Positions 1 through 5,524 of a stretch of DNA of 6,629 nt are shown piece after piece. The translations under genes and the position numbers were made by a program. The stretch is from positions 1 through 6,629 of the forward strand of contig CAXSDR010000140.1 in assembly GCA_964236445.1 (NCBI GenBank), given 5' to 3'. This DNA comes from CAXSDR01 sp964236445. Its GTDB lineage: Bacteria > Actinomycetota > Actinomycetes > Motilibacterales > Motilibacteraceae. The notes under the pieces are model-generated. The model saw nothing but the letters and a program-made list of their open reading frames with translations. It was not told where the DNA came from and ran no database searches. Within the stretch, counting starts at the first letter, position 1. Each line of letters begins with the position of its first letter.

Positions 1-1208
1 TTGCCGTTCCACTCGGTCCACAGCGGCGGGAAGTTGCCGACCTGGTAGCCGCCGTCACCGACGTCCCACGGCTCGGCGATCAGCTTGACCTGGCTGACGA
101 TCGGGTCCTGCTGCACCAGGTCGAAGAACGCCGACAGCCGGTCGACCTCGTGGAACTGGCGCGCGAGCGACGAAGCGAGGTCGAAGCGGAAGCCGTCGAC
201 GTGCATGTCGATCACCCAGTAGCGCAGCGAGTCCATGATCAGCTGCAGCACGTGCGGGTGGCGCATGAGCAGCGTGTTGCCAGTGCCGGTCGTGTCGTAG
301 TAGTGCTCGGGGTCGCCGTCGACCAGGCGGTAGTAGGCGGTGTTGTCGATGCCTCGGAACGACAGCGTCGGGCCCATCTGGTTGCCCTCGGCTGTGTGGT
401 TGTAGACCACGTCGAGGATGACCTCGATGCCGGCGGAGTGCAGCGCACGCACCATCGACTTGAACTCGAGCACCTGCTCGCCGCGCTGGCCTGAGGAGGA
501 GTAGGTGTTCTGCGGGGCGAAGAACCCGATCGTGTTGTAGCCCCAGTAGTTGGAAAGGCCGCGGTCCACGAGGTGGTGGTCCTGCACGAACTGGTGCACC
601 GGCATCAGCTCGACCGCGGTGATGCCCAGCTTCTTGAGGTGGTCGATCATCACCGGGTGCGCGAGGCCGGCGTAGGTGCCCCGGATCTCCTTGGGGATGT
701 CCGGGTGCTCGATCGTCAGCCCCTTGACGTGCGCTTCGTAGATGACGCTGTCGTGGTAGGGCGTGCGAGGGTGCCGGTCCTCCTGCCAGTCGAAGTAGGG
801 GTTGATGACGACCGACTTCATCGCGTGGGGCGCGCTGTCGGTGTCGTTGATCTCGCTGGGAGCGTCGAACCGGTAGTCGAACAGCGCCTCGTCCCAGTCG
901 ATGTCGCCTTCGACGGCCTTGGCGTAGGGATCGAGCAGCAGCTTGCTCGGGTTGCAGCGCAAGCCCTTCGAGGGGTTGTGCGGGCCGTGCACGCGGTAGC
1001 CGTAGCGCTGCCCGGGGGTCACGCGTGGCACATAGCCGTGCCACACGAAGCCGTCGGCCTCGGGCAGCTCGATGCGGGTCTCCCCACCCTGACGGTTGAA
1101 CAGGCAGAGCTCTACCTTCTCGGCGGCCTCGCTGAACACGGCGAAATTCGTTCCCGCGCCATCGAACGTCGCGCCGAGCGGGTACGCGTTTCCGGGCCAG
1201 ACCTCCAT
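1..1208 (-). CDS. glgX: Glycogen debranching enzyme GlgX (isoamylase type, GH13), N-terminal part; 3' end outside window
   Basis: GlgX hydrolyses alpha-1,6 branch linkages in glycogen or limit dextrins in the cytoplasm. I translated 402 codons from ATG at 1208 to the left edge with no stop; family members are usually about 700 residues, so roughly 40% is missing. Residues 8-100 form the N-terminal beta-sandwich (CBM48-like: YPLGATFDGAGTNFAVFSE, then WHGYVP and YGYRVHGP). The GH13 barrel follows: ELMPVHQF near 200, NYWGYNT at 220-226, region I DVVYNHTAEG at 266-275, region II DGFRFDLAS with the predicted nucleophile Asp343, and region III LIAEPWD with the predicted acid/base Glu379. Region IV lies beyond the window. 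The ATG at 1208 is preferred because AAGGA sits 5 nt upstream and family members begin with nearly the same MEVWPG. An in-frame ATG at 1241 would add 11 residues but has a weaker ribosome site. The catalytic residues seen are intact. It is unrelated to the upstream sulfur genes and probably has its own promoter. Confidence 0.95.
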   Translation of the reverse strand, partial: MEVWPGNAYPLGATFDGAGTNFAVFSEAAEKVELCLFNRQGGETRIELPEADGFVWHGYVPRVTPGQRYGYRVHGPHNPSKGLRCNPSKLLLDPYAKAVEGDIDWDEALFDYRFDAPSEINDTDSAPHAMKSVVINPYFDWQEDRHPRTPYHDSVIYEAHVKGLTIEHPDIPKEIRGTYAGLAHPVMIDHLKKLGITAVELMPVHQFVQDHHLVDRGLSNYWGYNTIGFFAPQNTYSSSGQRGEQVLEFKSMVRALHSAGIEVILDVVYNHTAEGNQMGPTLSFRGIDNTAYYRLVDGDPEHYYDTTGTGNTLLMRHPHVLQLIMDSLRYWVIDMHVDGFRFDLASSLARQFHEVDRLSAFFDLVQQDPIVSQVKLIAEPWDVGDGGYQVGNFPPLWTEWNG

Positions 1209-1213
1209 GAGCG

Positions 1214-1218
1214 TCCTT
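1214..1218 (-). promoter_or_regulatory. Ribosome-binding site of glgX
   Basis: On the minus strand AAGGA lies 5 nt before ATG at 1208. This spacing supports the 1208 start over the in-frame ATG at 1241, which has no comparable purine run in front of it. Confidence 0.6.
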
Positions 1219-1318
1219 ACGTGTGGTGTCTTGTCGGGCATCGGTGAGATGACCGGCCTCGATCTTGCCGTATGAAGCTTTCCCCGCCCTGCAGGCCTGC
1301 CCGCGCGCTCGCCTGACA

Positions 1319-1347
1319 GTCATACCTGCGGCTACGACGAAGGTCAC
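1319..1347 (-). promoter_or_regulatory. Candidate sigma70-like promoter for glgX
   Basis: In the 162-nt gap between cysG and glgX the minus strand reads GTGACC (1347-1342), a 17-nt spacer, then TATGAC (1324-1319). Each hexamer matches 4 of 6 positions of the TTGACA / TATAAT consensus, and the spacing is ideal. Transcription would start near 1312, giving a leader of about 100 nt. Actinobacterial promoters are loosely conserved, so this is only a candidate. I see nothing else firm in the gap: a 10-nt palindrome GCAGGCCTGC at 1291-1300 has no evident role, and there is no clear terminator for the operon upstream. Confidence 0.3.
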
Positions 1348-1370
1348 ACCGGGACCGACGAGGGGCCTGG

Positions 1371-2597
1371 TCAGAGCCCAGCGAGGGCAGCCACGGCCCC
1401 GATGACGATCACCGCCGGGGCGCGTACGCCGACGGCGCCCGCTACCTCGGCGACCGAGGCGAGCGTGGCGACCGTGAGGCGCTGCCCGGGGGTCGAGGCA
1501 CGCTCGACGATGGCCACAGGGATGGTGGGGTCGCACCCGTGCTCGATGAGCCCGGTGGCGACGGCACCGAGCTGGGACACGCCCATGAGCAGCACGAGGG
1601 TGCCGCCGCTGCGCACCATCGAGGCCAGCGCAGCGCGCGTCCCGCCGGCCAGGGCGTCGTGCGCCGTGGCGACGGTGAACGAGCTCGCGAGATCGCGGTG
1701 CGTGACGGGGATGCCCGCGGCTGCGGGACCGGCGATCGCGCTGGTCACGCCGGGCACGACCTCCACCTCGAGGCCGGCCGCGCGGCAGGTGGCCAGCTCC
1801 TCGGCGCCTCGCCCGAAGACGTAGGGATCGCCGCCCTTGAGGCGCACGACGCGCTTTCCCGCGAGCGCGTGCTCGACGAGCAGCCGCTCGATCTCGGCCT
1901 GGGGAACGGGATGGTGCTTCGGGCTCTTGCCGACGTCGATCACGACGACATCGGCGTCCAACGTGGTGAGCAGCTCCTGGGGTGCCAGCCGGTCGACGAC
2001 CACGACGTCGGCCTCGGCGAGCAGCCGGCGGCCGCGCACCGTCACGAGCCCGACGTCGCCGGGCCCTGCGCCGACGAGGGCGACCCGCCCCGGCGTGCCT
2101 GGGAGAGCCGGCCGGCGGTGCCGGACCGGGAGCGTGCCGTCGTCGAGCAGCTCGGCGATCGCCGTGCGCAGGGCGACCGCCCGTCGAGGGTCGCGTCCGG
2201 CCGAGACGGTCACGGTGATGTCGCCGCTGCGGGCGACGGCGGGGGTCCAGGCGCTCGACGCCTCGGCGTCATCCGCACGTGTGCACCAGATGCGTGCGGC
2301 CTCGGCGTCGGCGGCAACCGTGGCGTCGACGTCGGCGACGCCCGTGGCGGTGTGCACCAGCCACGCCCCGGCGAGGTCTCCGGCGGCGTACGCGCGCTGC
2401 ACCCACGCGAGGGTGCCATCGGCCGCCAGCGCGGTCAGGGCCTCGGTGAGCGCGGGGGAGACCACCGTCACACGCGCACCCGCAGCGAGCAGCGCGGGGA
2501 CGCGACGGGTCGTCACCGCCCCGCCTCCGACGACCACGACGCGGCGGCCGCGTAGGTCGAGCAGGAGCGGATGGCGCGCGGGCAGGGCCTCGCTCAG
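1371..2597 (-). CDS. cysG: Siroheme synthase CysG-like: precorrin-2 dehydrogenase fused to uroporphyrinogen-III C-methyltransferase
   Basis: This cytoplasmic bifunctional enzyme methylates uroporphyrinogen III twice (SAM-dependent) to precorrin-2 and oxidises that to sirohydrochlorin, the precursor of siroheme for sulfite/nitrite reductase. From CTG at 2597 it has 408 residues. Residues 1-150 are a Rossmann dehydrogenase domain (VVVVGGGAVTTRR at 20-32; NAD site GGG 24-26). Asp109 in WCTRADD aligns by eye with the catalytic Asp104 of E. coli CysG. Residues 171-408 are the SUMT domain: VALVGAGPGD 172-181, VRLKGGDPYVFGRGAEEL 251-268, VPGVTSAIAGPAAAGIPVTH 281-300, LLMGV 336-340. The linker is short (about 20 residues), so the protein is shorter than the 457-residue E. 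coli enzyme. The start codon is inferred. The frame has no ATG, GTG or TTG between about 2720 and 2597, and the next GTG (codon 21) would cut the first Rossmann strand. The CTG overlaps the ssuC stop as CTGA, which suggests translational coupling. The function is secure; the exact start is not. Confidence 0.9.
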   Translation of the reverse strand: MSEALPARHPLLLDLRGRRVVVVGGGAVTTRRVPALLAAGARVTVVSPALTEALTALAADGTLAWVQRAYAAGDLAGAWLVHTATGVADVDATVAADAEAARIWCTRADDAEASSAWTPAVARSGDITVTVSAGRDPRRAVALRTAIAELLDDGTLPVRHRRPALPGTPGRVALVGAGPGDVGLVTVRGRRLLAEADVVVVDRLAPQELLTTLDADVVVIDVGKSPKHHPVPQAEIERLLVEHALAGKRVVRLKGGDPYVFGRGAEELATCRAAGLEVEVVPGVTSAIAGPAAAGIPVTHRDLASSFTVATAHDALAGGTRAALASMVRSGGTLVLLMGVSQLGAVATGLIEHGCDPTIPVAIVERASTPGQRLTVATLASVAEVAGAVGVRAPAVIVIGAVAALAGL

Positions 2598-3517
2598 CGC
2601 GAGCCCGCCAGCAGGCCGCGGTTGCGCCGGATGCGGCGCTCGATGGGCGCGAAGAGCAGCAGCTCGACGGCGATGCCGACGACCAGGATGAGCAGGACGC
2701 CGCTCATCACCATCGGCATGTCGGACAGCGTGCGGCCCTGGTCGAGGTACTGCCCGAGGCCCAGGCGGATGGCGTTGGAGGACACGATGAGCTCGGCCGC
2801 CATCAGGGAGCGCCACGAGAACGCCCAGCCCTGCTTGAGGCCGGCGAAGTAGCCGGGCAGCGCGGCGGGCAGGACGACGTGGCGAACCGCGGTCAGGCCA
2901 CGCGCACCGAGGACGTGACCGACCCGGGTGTAGATCGGCGGCACGTGGTCGATCCCGGAGATCAAGCCGTTGGCGATCGACGGCACCGCGCCGAGCAGGA
3001 CGACGGCCATCATCGCCTTCTCCGTCGTGCCGAACCAGATGATCGCCGCCGGCACCCAGGCCACCGACGGCAGCACCTGCAGGCCGGACAGGAGCGGGCC
3101 GAACGCGGCGCGGACGAACGCGCTCTGAGCCACGACCAGCCCGATCACCGTGCCGATCACGACCGAGAGCAGGAAACCGATGGCGCCGCGCTGCAGACTG
3201 CCGTGCAGCGCCTCCGTGACCGTGCCGTCCTGGAACAGCTCGACGGTGCGCTTCCAGACGTCGGCCGGGCCGGGCACGACGTCGCGCCGCTTGTAGCCGG
3301 TGGCGACGAAGGCCTGCCACGCGCCGACGAGCACGACCACGGCCACGAGGGGCGGCACCGCCTTGGTGCGCAGCCGGTCGACGAGCGACTCGCGCTGGTT
3401 GCTCTCCACGCTCAGCGCGTCGAGACCGGCCTCGAGCCGCGCGTCCCCGCCGGTCTCCTCGCGCTGCGCGGTGCTCAACGGCTTCGGGCTCTGGACAGCC
3501 GAGTCAGACAGCGACAT
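2594..3517 (-). CDS. ssuC: ABC transporter permease of the sulfonate/nitrate/taurine family (SsuC-like)
   Basis: This is the membrane subunit of the import system encoded with ssuA and ssuB, 307 residues long. The first 50 or so residues are hydrophilic and charged, longer than needed. Hydrophobic segments then appear at about 54-72, 111-131, 143-161, 168-187, 217-243 and 270-290, consistent with the six-helix BPD_transp_1 fold. The cytoplasmic coupling loop (EAA-like) is ARGLTAVRHVVLPAALPGYF at 205-224, where the permease contacts the ATPase. QVLPSVAWVPAAIIWFG at 147-163 is typical of SsuC/TauC permeases. The start at 3517 has AAGGGA 6 nt upstream. It overlaps the end of ssuB by 14 nt, and its stop overlaps the proposed cysG start by 4 nt, so the genes are probably translated in a coupled way. 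The family assignment is firm. The substrate is not: sulfonate, taurine, sulfate and nitrate cannot be told apart from the permease. Confidence 0.9.
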   Translation of the reverse strand: MSLSDSAVQSPKPLSTAQREETGGDARLEAGLDALSVESNQRESLVDRLRTKAVPPLVAVVVLVGAWQAFVATGYKRRDVVPGPADVWKRTVELFQDGTVTEALHGSLQRGAIGFLLSVVIGTVIGLVVAQSAFVRAAFGPLLSGLQVLPSVAWVPAAIIWFGTTEKAMMAVVLLGAVPSIANGLISGIDHVPPIYTRVGHVLGARGLTAVRHVVLPAALPGYFAGLKQGWAFSWRSLMAAELIVSSNAIRLGLGQYLDQGRTLSDMPMVMSGVLLILVVGIAVELLLFAPIERRIRRNRGLLAGSR

Positions 3518-4337
3518 CGGACGTCCCTTCGGCGTGCCGGCGGATCTCGGTGCGCAGGTGCGACGTGATCTCCATCGACAGCTCGGAGACGCCTGGTGAC
3601 TCGATGCGCCGAGGCTGGGCGATGTCGACGTCCCAGTCCTGGATCACCCGGCCCGGTCGCGACGACAGCAGCACGACACGCTGGCCGAGGCGTACGGCCT
3701 CGCGCACGTTGTGGGTGACGAAGATGACGGCGACGCCCGTCTCCGCCCACAGGCGCATGAGCTCCGCGTGCATCACGTCGCGGGTGATCGCGTCGAGCGC
3801 GGCGAACGGCTCGTCCATGAGCAGCACGCGCCGCTGCTGACCCAGGGCGCGCGCGAGGGCCACCCGCTGGCGCATGCCGCCGGAGAGCTCGTGGGGCCGC
3901 TTGTCGTAGGCGCCGTCGAGGCGGACGAGCGACAGCAGTCGCTGGGCCTCGGCCTTGCGGTCCTTGCGGGCGACGCCGCGCAGCTGCAGGGCGAGCTCGA
4001 CGTTGCGGCCGGCGGTGAGCCACGGGAAGAGGCCCGACTCCTGCGGCATGAGCGCCGCGCCGTCGCCGGCCACGGAGACCGCTCCCGACGTCGCCTTGTC
4101 CAGTCCGGCGACGATCGAGAGCAAGGTCGACTTGCCGCATCCCGACGCGCCGAGCAGGGCCACGAACTGGCCCTGCGCGACGTCGAGGGTCACGCCGTCG
4201 AGCGCCACGGTCGCCTGCTCACCGCGACCGAACGTCTTGGTGACGCGCGACAGGCGTACGGCGACACCGTCGGGTGCAGGGCGGGCGTCCGAGTTCTGGC
4301 CCACCTGCAACCTGTGGCTCACGTCAAGAGCGGTCAT
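3504..4337 (-). CDS. ssuB: ABC transporter ATP-binding protein (SsuB-like)
   Basis: This is the nucleotide-binding subunit that powers import through the ssuC permease, 277 residues long. All ABC motifs are present and look functional: Walker A GASGCGKST at 63-71, Q-loop Gln99 in LMPQESGLFPWLT, signature LSGGMRQRVALARAL at 151-165, Walker B VLLMDE at 171-176 followed by the D-loop ALD, and the switch His209 in FVTHNVREA. The pattern PQESGLFPW and the SSRPGR stretch near 225-230 are typical of the nitrate/sulfonate/taurine ATPase group. The first 25 residues are a variable polar leader. The start ATG at 4337 follows a purine-rich GAGGGAG 6 nt upstream, within the 18-nt gap after ssuA. The 3' end overlaps ssuC by 14 nt in another frame. 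Confidence 0.93.
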   Translation of the reverse strand: MTALDVSHRLQVGQNSDARPAPDGVAVRLSRVTKTFGRGEQATVALDGVTLDVAQGQFVALLGASGCGKSTLLSIVAGLDKATSGAVSVAGDGAALMPQESGLFPWLTAGRNVELALQLRGVARKDRKAEAQRLLSLVRLDGAYDKRPHELSGGMRQRVALARALGQQRRVLLMDEPFAALDAITRDVMHAELMRLWAETGVAVIFVTHNVREAVRLGQRVVLLSSRPGRVIQDWDVDIAQPRRIESPGVSELSMEITSHLRTEIRRHAEGTSDVAV

Positions 4338-4355
4338 CCGGATCTCCCTCGCTCG

Positions 4356-5459
4356 TCACTGCTTCACGCCGAGACCCGCGTCGTCGACCGCAGGCTGACC
4401 CGCGGCGGCGAGCACTCTGTTGAGCAGCCGCAGGTCATAGATACCGTCGAGCTTCGGAGCCTTCAGCAGGCCTGCACCCACCGCGTTGTCCGCCGCCTGC
4501 TTGAGTGTCGCGGCCAGCGGGTCGTTCGTCACGGCGATGTTGGCGAATGCGCTGTCGAGCACGGCCGGCTTGAGCGACTTCTTGGTGTAGGTGAGCAGCT
4601 CGGCGTTGATGTCGGCTTTGGCCTTGTCGGGGTTGGCGGCGATGAACGCGTTGGTTGTCACCTCGCCCTTGAGCAGCGCCTCGACCGTCGCCGGGTGCTT
4701 GGCGAGGAAGTCCTGCGACACGATCAGCTGGGTCGTGACGAACTTGCCTTCGGGCCACAGGGTCTTCTCGTTGACGAGGACCTTGGCGCCGGCGTCGAGC
4801 ACGAGGCGGGAGGCCCAGGGCTCGGGCAGCCAGGCGCCATCGATCTTGCCGTCCTGGAAGAGCTGCAGGGTCGTGGCGTTGTCAGTGCTCTGGATCGTGA
4901 GGTCACCCTTGCCGACCGCGGGCACCTTGAGGCCGTTCTTGTTGAGCCAGGCGCGCAGCGCGACGTCCTGCGTGCCACCGAGCTGCGGGCTGTCGAGCGT
5001 CTTGCCCTTCAGGTCGGCCGCGCTGTTGATGCTGCTGCGTACGACGAGCGCGGCCCCACCCGACGTCGCCCCGGCGATGATGCGCAGGGACTTGCCGTCG
5101 CTCTTGGTGTAGCCGTTGATGGCCGGGTTCGGCCCGAGGTAAGCGGCGTCGATGGAGCCGCTGTTGAGCGCCTCTATCGCGGCCGGGCCGGCGTTGTAGA
5201 TCGAGATGGTGAGCTTCGTCGACCCCAGCTCCTTGGTGAAGAAGCCTTCCTTGTCGGCCACGAGCGGCGTCGCGTGCGTCACGTTGGCGAAGAAGCCGAG
5301 TCGCAGCTCGCTCGCCGCAGTGCCCGTGTCGGCGCCGACCGAGGACCCGGAGCTGGCAGCAGCGGACGTGGAGCTCGCGCCACACGCCGACAGTCCGACG
5401 AGGAGCGGCGCAGCGGCGAGCGCGGCGAGCAGTCGTCGTGTCCGGTTCCGGCTTGTCAC
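4356..5459 (-). CDS. ssuA: ABC transporter substrate-binding lipoprotein (SsuA-like, aliphatic sulfonate/sulfur-source family)
   Basis: This extracytoplasmic lipoprotein captures the ligand for the SsuBC importer. It has 367 residues from a GTG start at 5459, which has an excellent GGAGGA 5 nt upstream. The signal peptide shows a basic start (TSRNRTRR), a hydrophobic core (about 10-22) and the lipobox LSAC at 23-26; Cys26 would be lipidated. A Ser/Ala/Gly-rich tether (27-50) leads to the binding domain, which starts ELRLGFFANVTHATPLVADK (51-70). Family landmarks are NAGPAAIEALNSGSIDAAYL (89-108), GPNPAI (109-114), the anion-binding-like loop TSGGAALVV (132-140), SPQLGGTQD (157-165) and LPEPWAS (211-217). 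It lies directly after cysN, which ties it to sulfur uptake. SsuA-type proteins bind sulfonates, but relatives bind nitrate, taurine or other ligands, and I cannot read the ligand from the sequence. Confidence 0.9.
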   Translation of the reverse strand: MTSRNRTRRLLAALAAAPLLVGLSACGASSTSAAASSGSSVGADTGTAASELRLGFFANVTHATPLVADKEGFFTKELGSTKLTISIYNAGPAAIEALNSGSIDAAYLGPNPAINGYTKSDGKSLRIIAGATSGGAALVVRSSINSAADLKGKTLDSPQLGGTQDVALRAWLNKNGLKVPAVGKGDLTIQSTDNATTLQLFQDGKIDGAWLPEPWASRLVLDAGAKVLVNEKTLWPEGKFVTTQLIVSQDFLAKHPATVEALLKGEVTTNAFIAANPDKAKADINAELLTYTKKSLKPAVLDSAFANIAVTNDPLAATLKQAADNAVGAGLLKAPKLDGIYDLRLLNRVLAAAGQPAVDDAGLGVKQ

Positions 5460-5464
5460 GTTTG

Positions 5465-5470
5465 TCCTCC
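5465..5470 (-). promoter_or_regulatory. Strong ribosome-binding site of ssuA abutting the inverted repeat
   Basis: On the minus strand GGAGGA lies 5 nt before the GTG start at 5459 and decides that start. Its first G (5470) is the last base of the downstream arm of the inverted repeat at 5470-5524, so folding of that repeat in the mRNA would crowd the site. Confidence 0.75.
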
Positions 5471-5524
5471 GATTTAGTGGGAAATAGCGCGCGCTCAGCG
5501 TAGCGGTCTATTGCCTACTAATCG
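5470..5524. repeat. Long imperfect inverted repeat between cysN and ssuA; possible mRNA hairpin or paired regulator sites
   Basis: On the plus strand arm 1 is CGATTTAGTGGGAAATAG (5470-5487) and arm 2 is CTATTGCCTACTAATCG (5508-5524), separated by 20 nt. They pair at 15 positions with two mismatches and one bulged A. In the mRNA (minus sense) the upstream arm contains the cysN stop codon TAG (5520-5518), and the downstream arm ends on the first base of the ssuA ribosome site. The region is clearly more A/T-rich than its surroundings. No U-run follows, so it is not a classical intrinsic terminator. It may be a structure that tunes ssuA translation or stabilises a processed transcript. Alternatively it may be two inverted copies of a DNA site with core CC(C/T)ACTAA bound by a sulfur regulator. 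The repeat itself is directly visible; its role is inferred. Confidence 0.7.

Noticed and set aside
1291..1300. Perfect palindrome GCAGGCCTGC upstream of glgX as an operator
   Set aside because: A 10-nt GC-rich palindrome is easily found by chance in this composition, and there is no second copy or known motif match.
1342..1356. Possible terminator hairpin after cysG (GGTC...GACC)
   Set aside because: The stem is only 4 bp with a 7-nt loop and no U-run follows. That is too weak to call.
55..1536. A 493-codon open frame on the minus strand across the glgX region
   Set aside because: Its translation is Arg/Pro/Ala-rich with no fold or motif, and it is one frame off the glgX frame, which carries clear GH13 motifs. 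It is a high-GC shadow.
1539..2555. A 338-codon plus-strand open frame opposite cysG
   Set aside because: It is rich in Gly, Arg, Asp and His with no motif and mirrors the cysG codon pattern. It is a shadow.
1371..3320. A single 649-residue minus-strand protein reading from inside ssuC through cysG (apparent fusion)
   Set aside because: Only the part below about 2597 resembles a protein family. The upstream 240 residues are an out-of-frame Arg-rich shadow of ssuC, which has its own well-supported frame.
3711..5477. A 588-codon open frame on the plus strand opposite ssuA and ssuB
   Set aside because: It is antisense to two genes with complete family motifs, its composition is typical of a GC-driven shadow, and it has no recognisable domain.
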